A stretch of 8,120 nucleotides of DNA from Candidatus Aminicenantota bacterium (GTDB taxonomy: Bacteria > Acidobacteriota > Aminicenantia > UBA2199): positions 1 to 8,120 of the forward strand of contig DAOVIP010000070.1 in the NCBI GenBank assembly GCA_030671465.1. Reading direction: 5' to 3'. The translations under genes were made by a program, and so were the position numbers. The notes beneath the pieces were generated by a model that worked only from the letters and a program-made list of their open reading frames with translations, had not been told where the DNA came from and searched no databases. Below, one piece after another: positions 1 through 6,477 of the stretch (the stretch's first letter is position 1; every line of letters starts with the position of its first letter).

Positions 1-480
1 TTCTCTATAGCCCTGGGTGCAGGGGTAAGAAATTTTTCCGGAGATACCGACGATGTCTATAATCTGGTGAATTTGACCTTTTGCCTGGATATCGGATTCC
101 GATTTGCCAGGTCTTTCGAAGTTTTCCTGCATACCGATTTTTTAACCGCCAAGGGAAACTTAACCATAACCGATGAAGAAACCACCATTACCATCATTCC
201 CATAGAAGCGGGCGGACGATTCCTGATGGGCAAAAGCAATTTGTGCCCCTATCTGGGGGCCGGGTTGGGTTTTTATTTGATCAACGAGGAAAACCCCATC
301 GGAACCATCGATGAAAGCAGTCTCGGTTTTTTTGCCGAAGCCGGCCTGAAATACTTTTTCGGAAAGAGTTTTTTTATTGATGCCAAATTAAAATATGTCA
401 TGCTGAGTATCAGACCGGAAGACAGCACGATAAACCTGGGAGGACCGACGGTTCTGGTGGCTTTCGGGTTTTCCTTTTGA
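1..480 (+). CDS. Outer-membrane beta-barrel protein, 3' part only
   Basis: The reading frame is open from the first base to a TGA at 478-480, so the gene starts before the window; 159 residues are visible. The sequence alternates hydrophobic and polar residues in short stretches separated by polar turns, as expected for transmembrane beta-strands. Segments such as PYLGAGLGFY (window residues about 83-92) and the strand-turn-strand around FAEAGLKYFFGKSFFIDAKL are typical of the OmpW/OprF-like 'outer membrane protein beta-barrel' superfamily. The protein ends in ...VAFGFSF; a C-terminal phenylalanine on the last strand is the usual recognition signal for the BAM assembly machinery. Function beyond a small barrel in the outer membrane cannot be deduced. 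An in-frame ATG does not occur near the left edge, and an internal GTG at 67 is not a credible start because barrel-like sequence continues before it. The gene converges on the leftward operon ending at 563. Confidence 0.8.
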   Translation, partial: FSIALGAGVRNFSGDTDDVYNLVNLTFCLDIGFRFARSFEVFLHTDFLTAKGNLTITDEETTITIIPIEAGGRFLMGKSNLCPYLGAGLGFYLINEENPIGTIDESSLGFFAEAGLKYFFGKSFFIDAKLKYVMLSIRPEDSTINLGGPTVLVAFGFSF

Positions 481-512
481 ACCACGCCAAAACCTTAACA
501 ATTTGGTGAGGT

Positions 513-542
513 AACCGGATTTCTAATATGTTTCTTCCGGTT
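513..542. terminator. Weak hairpin between convergent genes, possible terminator
   Basis: AACCGGA (513-519) and TCCGGTT (536-542) form a perfect 7-bp inverted repeat with a 16-base loop. It sits between the stop of the rightward barrel gene (480) and the stop of the leftward small membrane gene (563). A terminator serving both directions would be expected here, but neither side has a clear T-tract, so intrinsic termination is uncertain. Confidence 0.3.
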
Positions 543-562
543 TGATTGAAACGATCAGGAAA

Positions 563-736
563 TCACATCAAATACATGACCCAGCTGAACAGGATTACCC
601 CGCCGGTCATATACAGAAATAATTTCAGCGCATAACGCAGAATGGCTTTTTTATCGTCGTACCTGATGAAAGCCATTAAAACGGACACAATGAGCGAAAA
701 AACAATCATGGATAAAAAATGACTCTTAAAAATCAT
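563..736 (-). CDS. Small two-helix membrane protein, 57 aa, coupled to the DUF6677-like gene
   Basis: On the minus strand an ATG at 736-734 opens a 57-codon frame closed by TGA at 565-563. The protein has two hydrophobic segments, roughly residues 6-24 and 39-57, separated by a charged stretch, RYDDKKAILRYALK, at about residues 25-38. This gives a helical hairpin in the inner membrane. The start overlaps the stop of the upstream gene in an ATGA arrangement (733-736), the usual sign of translational coupling, and a G-rich ribosome-binding stretch (GGGGG, 745-749 on the opposite strand) lies about 8 bases before the ATG. I do not recognise a named family. My recollection is that short proteins of this form (charged R/K loop, C-terminal W-x-MY) accompany DUF6677 genes in related bacteria, but this is not checked. 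Function unknown; it may form a complex with its neighbour. Confidence 0.65.
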   Translation of the reverse strand: MIFKSHFLSMIVFSLIVSVLMAFIRYDDKKAILRYALKLFLYMTGGVILFSWVMYLM

Positions 737-1098
737 TTTCGTTTCCCCCGGGCAATATCGAATGCGTTCAGGGCCACCAGATAATTCAAAAGACCGGCAC
801 TCACCAGATAGGTGGTACCGTAATGAAAGGTAACCGATTCAATTGATCCCTTGCCCAGACCGATCAATTGAATGATAAAGTAAAAAATGCCGTTACCCAG
901 GTCACCCAAAAAACCAAGCACCCACAGGGGATGAAAGGGCTTGAGCCCGTAAAATTTTCCCTCCATGATCAAACCCAGTGTCAGCATCAACAAAATACCG
1001 GACAGAAAGACCACTCCCTTGACTATTTTTTTTTGCAAGAAATGACCGGCCCCGGGAACCAGCCAGGAAACAATCAGTATAAGATATGCTTTCGTCAT
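733..1098 (-). CDS. DUF6677-like small integral membrane protein, 121 aa
   Basis: The protein begins with a hydrophobic helix carrying SWLVPGAGHFLQKK (about residues 11-24). This is the 'P-G-x-G-x-x' turn seen in TM2-like and DUF6677 membrane proteins. A second helix follows (about residues 27-45), then a loop with GLKPFHPLWVLGFLGDLGNG (about 51-70), a third helix (about 70-82), and a conserved-looking C-terminus containing YGTTYLVSAGLLNYLVALNAFDIARGKRK. The C-terminal block YGTxYL...GLLN...L.A.DIA is what makes me assign DUF6677, by memory of the family. Length fits. It is expected in the inner membrane; its biochemical role is unknown. It is the first gene of a two-gene leftward operon and is transcribed divergently from the ugd operon. 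Oddly, no Shine-Dalgarno sequence precedes the ATG at 1098; instead a TATAAT box lies 5 bases upstream, suggesting a leaderless mRNA. Starting further inside would damage the first helix. Confidence 0.7.
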   Translation of the reverse strand: MTKAYLILIVSWLVPGAGHFLQKKIVKGVVFLSGILLMLTLGLIMEGKFYGLKPFHPLWVLGFLGDLGNGIFYFIIQLIGLGKGSIESVTFHYGTTYLVSAGLLNYLVALNAFDIARGKRK

Positions 1099-1103
1099 TT
1101 GTT

Positions 1104-1132
1104 ATTATACCCAATTTCCACGGAAAAAACAA
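1104..1132 (-). promoter_or_regulatory. Sigma70-type promoter for the leftward membrane operon
   Basis: Read on the minus strand, TTGTTT (1132-1127) is followed after 17 bases by a perfect TATAAT (1109-1104). The predicted transcription start, six or seven bases further on, falls at about 1098-1097, on the ATG of the DUF6677-like gene itself. The transcript would therefore lack a 5' leader. Confidence 0.55.
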
Positions 1133-1166
1133 ATCAGGAATCGTCATTCAATAAAAAAGAGTTTTT

Positions 1167-1176
1167 AAACCGGTTT
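1167..1176. promoter_or_regulatory. Perfect 10-bp palindrome AAACCGGTTT, candidate operator
   Basis: The palindrome lies in the 141-base divergent region, followed by a run of nine T (1180-1188). Its centre is about 42 bases upstream of the predicted ugd transcription start and about 73 bases from the opposite one. The same core AAACCGGTT recurs at 7119-7127 beside the other rightward promoter. Binding of a regulator is an inference; CCGG-containing words are not rare in this DNA. Confidence 0.3.
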
Positions 1177-1198
1177 TAATTTTTTTTTAAAATTTGTA

Positions 1199-1207
1199 TG
1201 ATATAAT
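1199..1207 (+). promoter_or_regulatory. Extended -10 promoter of the sugar-nucleotide operon
   Basis: TGA followed by a perfect TATAAT (1202-1207) forms an extended -10 element (TGnTATAAT). No good -35 hexamer exists 16-18 bases upstream, where the sequence is an A/T tract (about 1178-1190) that could act like an UP element. The predicted transcription start is near 1214, giving a leader of about 26 bases containing the ribosome-binding site CGGAG (1231-1235) before the ATG at 1240. Confidence 0.6.
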
Positions 1208-1239
1208 AAAAAAAATTCTTAATACACTGACGGAGTGAA

Positions 1240-2616
1240 ATGGAATTCAAAAAGAGAATCCTGTGTATCGGTGCTGGTTATGTGGGCGGACCCACCATGT
1301 CGGTGATTGCCCTGAAATGTCCGGAATACCGGGTAGACGTGGTCGATATCAACCCGGACAGAATCAAGCAGTGGAATTCGGATACCCTGCCCATTTTTGA
1401 ACCCGGGCTCGATGAAATCGTCAAGAAAATCAGAGGGAAAAATCTGTTTTTCACCACTGAAATCGAAGCCGGGATCAAAGCTGCAGATATCATATTTGTT
1501 TCGGTCAACACCCCCACCAAAACCTACGGTGAAGGTGCCGGAATGGCCTCAGATCTTCAATACTGGGAAAAAACCGCCCTGCAAATCATCAAGCACGCCC
1601 AGAACAACAAAATCATCGTGGAGAAGAGCACCCTTCCGGTTAGAACCGCCGAAGCCATGGAGCGGATCCTGAAAGCCAGCAACCGCAATATCAAATTTGA
1701 AGTGGTATCCAACCCTGAATTTCTGGCTGAGGGAACCGCCATCAAAGACCTGCTGGAGCCGGATAGAATTCTGATCGGGTCACACACCGATGCTGCCGGT
1801 ACCAAAGCAGCCCAGGCGATCGTTGATATCTATGCCCACTGGATCCCCCGGAAAAAAATCATCACCACCAATCTCTGGTCTTCGGAATTATCAAAACTGG
1901 TGGCCAACGCCTTTCTGGCCCAGCGCATTTCATCAATCAACTCGATTTCCGCCCTGTGTGAAAAAACCGATGCCAACATTACTGAAATTGCCTATGCGGT
2001 GGGCAGCGATTCCCGGGTGGGCTCAAAGTTTCTCAACGCCAGCGTAGGATTCGGAGGTTCCTGCTTCAAAAAGGATATCCTGAATCTGGTCTACATCGCC
2101 CAGAGTTACGGGCTTCATGAGGTGGCCGATTACTGGAACATGGTGGTACAGATGAACCAATACCAGCAAAGCCGATTTGTCAGAAAAATCATCCGGGAAA
2201 TGTTCAATACCGTGGCTGACAAGAAAATCGCCATCTTTGGCTTTGCCTTCAAGGCCAATACCGGGGATACCCGGGAATCACCCGCCATTTTCATCACCCA
2301 GAAGCTGCTGGAAGAACAGGCAGTGATTTCCATTACCGATCCCAAAGCCCTGGGTAACGCCCGGATTGATTTAGCGGGTCTGGATAACATCAATTATGAA
2401 ACCGATCCCTACCAGGCGGCCGAGGGTGCCCATGCCATTGCCATAGTGACCGAATGGGAGGAGTACCGGCATCTCGATTACCAAAAAATCTATTCATCAA
2501 TGAAAAAACCGGCCTTTATCTTTGACGGACGCAATATACTGAATCACTGTCAGCTGTTTGAAATCGGATTCAACGTTTATCCGGTGGGGCAACCGGACCT
2601 GAATCATTTTAAATAG
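1240..2616 (+). CDS. ugd: UDP-glucose 6-dehydrogenase, animal/plant-like type
   Basis: This enzyme oxidises UDP-glucose twice with NAD+ to UDP-glucuronate in the cytoplasm, feeding acidic polysaccharide or pentose-type sugars. The N-terminal Rossmann motif GAGYVGG is at residues 11-17. Substrate and catalytic residues of the family are all visible: NPEFLAEGTAIKD (158-170; E160, E164), ELSKLVANAFLAQR (216-229; K219, N223), the intersubunit arginine in SRVGSKFL (R259), and the catalytic cysteine in GFGGSCFKKD (C275, D279). FGFAFKANTGDTRESP (333-348) starts the C-terminal UDP-binding domain. At 458 residues it is longer than the common bacterial Ugd/TuaD (about 390-440). Motifs such as VNTPTKTYG, EKSTLPVR, NSISALCE and GDTRES match the human/plant UGDH branch as I remember it, so it is the eukaryote-like subfamily also found in some bacteria. 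The start is fixed by CGGAG four bases upstream of the ATG. It is the first gene of the operon; glmS follows after 10 bases. Confidence 0.95.
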   Translation: MEFKKRILCIGAGYVGGPTMSVIALKCPEYRVDVVDINPDRIKQWNSDTLPIFEPGLDEIVKKIRGKNLFFTTEIEAGIKAADIIFVSVNTPTKTYGEGAGMASDLQYWEKTALQIIKHAQNNKIIVEKSTLPVRTAEAMERILKASNRNIKFEVVSNPEFLAEGTAIKDLLEPDRILIGSHTDAAGTKAAQAIVDIYAHWIPRKKIITTNLWSSELSKLVANAFLAQRISSINSISALCEKTDANITEIAYAVGSDSRVGSKFLNASVGFGGSCFKKDILNLVYIAQSYGLHEVADYWNMVVQMNQYQQSRFVRKIIREMFNTVADKKIAIFGFAFKANTGDTRESPAIFITQKLLEEQAVISITDPKALGNARIDLAGLDNINYETDPYQAAEGAHAIAIVTEWEEYRHLDYQKIYSSMKKPAFIFDGRNILNHCQLFEIGFNVYPVGQPDLNHFK

Positions 2617-2621
2617 GGAGG
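2616..2621 (+). promoter_or_regulatory. Strong ribosome-binding site of glmS overlapping the ugd stop
   Basis: GGGAGG begins on the last base of the ugd TAG codon and lies five bases before the glmS ATG at 2627. The arrangement supports coupled translation of the two genes and fixes the glmS start. No room exists for a glmS-type ribozyme or other leader element here. Confidence 0.7.
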
Positions 2622-2626
2622 TTACC

Positions 2627-4453
2627 ATGTGTGGAATTATCAGTTATTGTGGAAACAGGCAAGCCATTCCTATTTTGATAGACGGGCTGAAAAGACTGGA
2701 GTACCGGGGCTATGATTCAGCCGGACTTTCAACAGTGGATAAAAACAAGATGGTTACCATCAAAACCGTGGGAAAAGTATCCCAGCTGGAGAACAAGACC
2801 GCGGGAACCCGGATCAATTCAAGCTTTGGTATTGCCCATACCCGCTGGGCCACCCATGGGAAACCCTCGGAAACAAATGCCCACCCCCAGACCGATTGCC
2901 ACAACAAAATCAGCATTGTCCACAACGGAATCATTGAAAACTACCTGGAACTGAAGGAGGAACTGCAAAACAAGGGTCATCAATTCAAGTCCCAGACCGA
3001 TACCGAAGTCATTGCCCATCTGATCGAGGACAATTACGAAAATGACCTGGAAGTTGCCATCATCAAATCGGTTGAGCGTCTGGTGGGAACTTTCGGGATT
3101 GCCGTTATTCATACCGATTATAAGCACCAGATATTTATCGTCAAACGGGGAAGTCCCATCATCATCGGCATCGGGGACAACGAGTTTTTTGCTGCATCCG
3201 ATTCCAATGCCCTGGCACCTTATACCCATAAAATGGTCTATCTCAGCGATGATGAGATTGCCGTTCTCAATTCCAACCGCTTCTATATTAAAAACATGAA
3301 AAACGAAATACTGGAGAAAAAGATCGAGATTCTGGACGAAGATGAATATAAAATGGATAAAAAGGGATACGAGCATTATATGCTCAAGGAGATTTTCGAA
3401 CAACCCGAAAGCATTAAAAATGCCTTCCGGGGCCGGATTATCCTTAATGAGGGCGTTTCAAAACTGGGCGGACTGGAGCCGGTCCTGGGCCGTTTAAAAA
3501 ACATCAAAAAACTGATCATTGTCAGCTGCGGTACCAGCTATCATGCCGGCTTGTTAGGACGGTACATATTTGAAACCCTGACCGAGCTGGATATCGAAAT
3601 CGAACTGGCCTCTGAATTCAGGTACCGGCGGTTGAAACTGAATGAAGATGTGGCCGTGCTGGCCATTTCCCAATCCGGGGAAACCGCAGACACCCTGGCC
3701 GCCATCAAAGAAGCCAAAAGAAAGGGGGCCCTGCTCCTGGGCATCGTCAATGCAGTAGGCACTTCTATCGCTCAGATTACCGATGCCGGGGTGTACAACC
3801 ATGCCGGGCCTGAAATCGGCGTGGCTTCCACCAAGATATACACCTCCCAGCTGGTCATCATCACTCTGATCGCCCTGTTTATCGGCCGCTACCAAACCGT
3901 TTCCTTTATTGAAGGCAGTGAATTGCTCACCGCCCTCAAGAAATTGCCCGATCAGATAAAAGACATATTGAAAAATGCCAAGCAGATAGAGAAAATTGCC
4001 CTTCGCTATGCCCATTTTAAAAATTTCCTGTATATCGGCAGACTTTATAACTATCCGACCGCCATGGAGGGCGCTCTTAAACTCAAGGAAATTTCCTATG
4101 CCCATGCCGAAGGATACCCGGCCGGTGAAATGAAGCACGGCCCCATATCGCTGATCGATGAAAACTTTCCCACCATTGCCATCGTGCCCAAGGATTCCAC
4201 CTATGACAAAATGATCAATAACATTCAGGAAATCAGGGCCCGGAGCGGCCGAATTCTCTCCATTACCAATGACGGGGAAGATAAAATTAAAAATATTTCC
4301 GATGACCTCATCCTGGTTCCCCAGACCCTTTCCATTCTCCAGCCCATATTGAATATCATCCCCCTGCAGTTGTTTGCCTATTACATTGCCAAAGAGAAGG
4401 GCTGTGATGTGGATAAACCCCGGAACCTCGCCAAATCGGTTACGGTGGAATAA
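2627..4453 (+). CDS. glmS: Glutamine--fructose-6-phosphate aminotransferase (isomerizing)
   Basis: GlmS converts fructose-6-phosphate and glutamine to glucosamine-6-phosphate and glutamate, the first step towards UDP-GlcNAc for peptidoglycan, lipid A and surface glycans. The protein starts MCGI, so Cys2 becomes the N-terminal nucleophile of the glutaminase domain (about residues 2-220). This domain also carries HTRWATHG (71-78), HNGIIENY (99-106) and DTEVIAH (125-131). Two SIS sugar-isomerase domains follow: the first with SCGTSYHAG (300-308) and SQSGETADT (348-356), the second with [11 protein letters not shown] (481-491) and KHGP (503-506). The isomerase residues E488, H504 and the C-terminal lysine K603 in NLAKSVTVE are all present. 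The length of 608 is the normal family length, and nothing looks broken. Inclusion in a sugar-nucleotide operon, rather than beside glmU, suggests supply of amino sugar to a surface polysaccharide, though it may also be the housekeeping copy. Confidence 0.97.
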   Translation: MCGIISYCGNRQAIPILIDGLKRLEYRGYDSAGLSTVDKNKMVTIKTVGKVSQLENKTAGTRINSSFGIAHTRWATHGKPSETNAHPQTDCHNKISIVHNGIIENYLELKEELQNKGHQFKSQTDTEVIAHLIEDNYENDLEVAIIKSVERLVGTFGIAVIHTDYKHQIFIVKRGSPIIIGIGDNEFFAASDSNALAPYTHKMVYLSDDEIAVLNSNRFYIKNMKNEILEKKIEILDEDEYKMDKKGYEHYMLKEIFEQPESIKNAFRGRIILNEGVSKLGGLEPVLGRLKNIKKLIIVSCGTSYHAGLLGRYIFETLTELDIEIELASEFRYRRLKLNEDVAVLAISQSGETADTLAAIKEAKRKGALLLGIVNAVGTSIAQITDAGVYNHAGPEIGVASTKIYTSQLVIITLIALFIGRYQTVSFIEGSELLTALKKLPDQIKDILKNAKQIEKIALRYAHFKNFLYIGRLYNYPTAMEGALKLKEISYAHAEGYPAGEMKHGPISLIDENFPTIAIVPKDSTYDKMINNIQEIRARSGRILSITNDGEDKIKNISDDLILVPQTLSILQPILNIIPLQLFAYYIAKEKGCDVDKPRNLAKSVTVE

Positions 4454-4454
4454 C

Positions 4455-4459
4455 AGGAG
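4455..4459 (+). promoter_or_regulatory. Ribosome-binding site that decides the rfbA TTG start
   Basis: AGGAG lies directly after the glmS stop codon and seven bases before the TTG at 4467. Its spacing is ideal for the TTG and excludes the upstream in-frame ATG at 4374 as the working start. Confidence 0.75.
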
Positions 4460-4466
4460 AACCGCA

Positions 4467-5354
4467 TTGAAAGGAATTATACTTGCCGGAGGACATGGAA
4501 CCCGGTTATATCCGCTGACCCGATCGGTCTGCAAACAATTGCTACCGATCTATGACAAGCCCATGATTTACTACCCCCTGTCGGTATTAATGCTGGCCGG
4601 GATCAAAGAGATCTTAATCATTTCCACTCCCCAGGACATACCGGCATTTCAAAAATTGTTCGGGGATGGAGATCATCTGGGACTCTCCATTCAGTATGCC
4701 TCCCAGCAAGAACCCCGGGGGATTGCCGAGTCTTTTATCATCGGAGAGGAATTTATCAACAATGACCAAGTGTGCCTAATCCTGGGGGACAATATATTTT
4801 ACGGGCACGGTATCAACGACATACTGCAACGTGCGGTCCGAATCCGGGATGGCGCGGTCATATTTGCCTACAATGTCAGAGACCCGCAGCGATACGGGAT
4901 TGTTGAATTTGACCGGAACAAAATGGCTATCTCAATAGAAGAGAAACCCGAACGCCCCCGATCCAACTGGGCAGTGGTGGGACTTTATTTCTACGATAAC
5001 CGGGTCATCCAGTACGCCCGGCAATTAAAACCATCGGCCCGGGGCGAACTTGAAATTACCGATATCAACAACATTTATCTCCAGGCTAATCAACTGAAGG
5101 TTGAGCTGATGGGACGCGGATTTGCCTGGCTGGATACCGGAACCCATCAATCCCTGATCGATGCCTCCAGCTTTATCAAGACCATCGAGGAAAGACAGGG
5201 ATTAAAAATCGCCTGCATCGAGGAGATCGCCTTTCAAAACGGCTGGATCAACGAAAAAGAACTGAGAAAATTGGCTGAAACCCTGAACAACAACGATTAC
5301 GGCCGCTATCTCCTGAATCTTGCTGATTCCGAATCTGGTCCGGACTGTGGCTGA
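4467..5354 (+). CDS. rfbA: Glucose-1-phosphate thymidylyltransferase, TTG start
   Basis: RfbA/RmlA joins glucose-1-phosphate and dTTP to give dTDP-glucose and pyrophosphate. The protein opens [18 protein letters not shown], with the nucleotidyltransferase signature LAGGxGTRL at residues 6-14. This is followed by [17 protein letters not shown] (23-39), the metal-binding LGDNIFYG (106-113, D108), EEKP (158-161, with the sugar-phosphate lysine K160), [12 protein letters not shown] (217-227, D223) and the family-typical [16 protein letters not shown] (246-261). Length is 295, as usual. The frame remains open upstream and has an ATG at 4374, but that lies inside glmS and would add 31 unrelated residues. 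The TTG at 4467 gives the canonical MKGIILAGG start and has AGGAG (4455-4459) seven bases before it, so TTG is chosen. The gene begins 13 bases after glmS and stops one base before rfbB. Confidence 0.95.
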   Translation: MKGIILAGGHGTRLYPLTRSVCKQLLPIYDKPMIYYPLSVLMLAGIKEILIISTPQDIPAFQKLFGDGDHLGLSIQYASQQEPRGIAESFIIGEEFINNDQVCLILGDNIFYGHGINDILQRAVRIRDGAVIFAYNVRDPQRYGIVEFDRNKMAISIEEKPERPRSNWAVVGLYFYDNRVIQYARQLKPSARGELEITDINNIYLQANQLKVELMGRGFAWLDTGTHQSLIDASSFIKTIEERQGLKIACIEEIAFQNGWINEKELRKLAETLNNNDYGRYLLNLADSESGPDCG

Positions 5355-5355
5355 A

Positions 5356-6468
5356 ATGTCCAAGAAGCGAAAGATCAAACATATTCTGGTTACGGGTGGG
5401 TGCGGATTTATCGGTAGCAATTTTATTCATTACCTTTTCGAGAAATCCGATTTCAGGGGTACCGTGGTCAATGTGGACAAATTGACCTATGCTGGAAATC
5501 CGGAAAATCTGCACGATATCGCCCTCCGGTACGGTAATAAACGCTACTTCTACAAAAAAACGGATATCAGTGATCACACATCCATGCAGGGGATATTCGA
5601 AAAATACCCCATCGATACCGTGATTCATTTTGCCGCCGAGTCCCATGTGGACCGATCCATATTCGGACCCTCGGATTTCATTCAATCCAACATCCTGGGT
5701 ACCTTCACCCTGCTGGAAGTGGTCCGTAAAGCCTGGGCCGGGAAAAAGCATGTGCTATTTCACCATATTAGCACCGATGAGGTTTATGGCAGTCTGGGAG
5801 ATACCGGACATTTCCAGGAAACTACGGCTTATAATCCCCGGAGCCCCTATTCCGCCTCCAAGGCCGCCTCCGATCACCTGGTAAAGGCCTACTTTCACAC
5901 CTATTCGTTACCGATTACCCTGTCCAACTGCAGCAATAATTACGGGCCCTGCCAATTTCCGGAGAAATTGATCCCCCTATTGACCCTGAACGCCTGGAAG
6001 GGCAAACCCCTGCCCATTTACGGAGATGGCCAGAACATCAGAGACTGGCTCTATGTTGAGGATCACTGCTCGGCTATATGGACCATCATCCACCAGGGCC
6101 AATCCGGAGAGACCTACAATATCGGCGGCGACTGTGAAATGACCAACCTCCAGGTGGTGGAAAAAATCTGTGAAACCCTGGAAACACTCTATCCCCTGAA
6201 GACCAACCTTCATGTCAAACTTTTGAAGTCGAAGATCCAGAACTATAAAGACCTGATAACCTTTGTCGCCGATCGCCCCGGCCATGACCGGAGATATGCC
6301 ATTGATTTTAAAAAGATCAGGACCGAATTAAAATGGGAACCCCGGGTCAACTTTGATTCAGGACTGGAAAAGACCATCCAGTGGTATCTGAAAAATGAGG
6401 AATGGATCAACAATATTATCAGCGGTGAATACCGCAACTGGATCGAGAAAAATTACCGGACCCGATAG
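5356..6468 (+). CDS. rfbB: dTDP-glucose 4,6-dehydratase
   Basis: RfbB/RmlB dehydrates dTDP-glucose to dTDP-4-keto-6-deoxyglucose, the branch point for dTDP-rhamnose and other deoxysugars. It is an extended short-chain dehydrogenase. The NAD-binding GGCGFIG is at residues 14-20, VNVDKLTYAGNPENL at 38-52, HFAAESHVDRSI at 91-102, the catalytic STDEVYG at 139-145 (T140, D141, E142), YSASK at 165-169 (Y165, K169), NCSNNYGPCQFPEKLIP at 191-207 and RDWLYVEDHC at 229-238. Its 370 residues are slightly more than the usual 320-360, with about 20 extra residues around 280-300 (TLYPLKTNLHVKLLKSKIQN) and a seven-residue basic N-terminus. The ATG at 5356 is chosen; it follows the rfbA TGA by one base (TGA-A-ATG), implying coupled translation, since no clear ribosome-binding site is present. 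In-frame GTG 5347 and TTG 5320 are possible but overlap rfbA. rmlC and rmlD are not in the window. Confidence 0.95.
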   Translation: MSKKRKIKHILVTGGCGFIGSNFIHYLFEKSDFRGTVVNVDKLTYAGNPENLHDIALRYGNKRYFYKKTDISDHTSMQGIFEKYPIDTVIHFAAESHVDRSIFGPSDFIQSNILGTFTLLEVVRKAWAGKKHVLFHHISTDEVYGSLGDTGHFQETTAYNPRSPYSASKAASDHLVKAYFHTYSLPITLSNCSNNYGPCQFPEKLIPLLTLNAWKGKPLPIYGDGQNIRDWLYVEDHCSAIWTIIHQGQSGETYNIGGDCEMTNLQVVEKICETLETLYPLKTNLHVKLLKSKIQNYKDLITFVADRPGHDRRYAIDFKKIRTELKWEPRVNFDSGLEKTIQWYLKNEEWINNIISGEYRNWIEKNYRTR

Positions 6469-6477
6469 ACTTTCAAA

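Noticed and set aside
868..1179. Rightward open frame opposite the DUF6677-like gene, running into the divergent promoter region
   Set aside because: The product is low-complexity and polar (many Q, K and N) with no motif, while the opposite frame encodes a coherent membrane protein.
1161..1190. AAACCGGTTT plus T-run as an intrinsic terminator
   Set aside because: The palindrome has no loop, so it cannot form a stable terminator hairpin, and no rightward gene ends just upstream; an operator or UP-like role fits better.
2607..2640. Possible glmS ribozyme or leader switch before glmS
   Set aside because: Only 10 bases separate ugd and glmS, filled by the ribosome-binding site; there is no room for a structured leader.
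2819..3403. Leftward open frame (194 codons) opposite the glmS glutaminase domain
   Set aside because: It is a shadow of the intact glmS gene with no independent coding signal.
4374..4466. N-terminal extension of rfbA from ATG 4374
   Set aside because: It overlaps the conserved glmS C-terminus, and the TTG at 4467 has an ideal ribosome-binding site and gives the canonical MKGIILAGG start.
3554..4534. Long leftward open frame (326 codons) opposite glmS and rfbA
   Set aside because: It lies antisense to strongly conserved glmS codons, has a composition typical of a shadow frame and shows no recognisable motif or ribosome-binding site.
5320..5355. N-terminal extension of rfbB from TTG 5320
   Set aside because: It overlaps the end of rfbA and adds 12 residues that I do not recognise from the family; ATG 5356 is the simpler choice.
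6465..6477. Possible -10 box (TAGACT) just before the B3/B4 gene, suggesting a third leaderless start
   Set aside because: Only a partial match, with no -35-like hexamer at the right distance; cotranscription with rfbB is the simpler reading.
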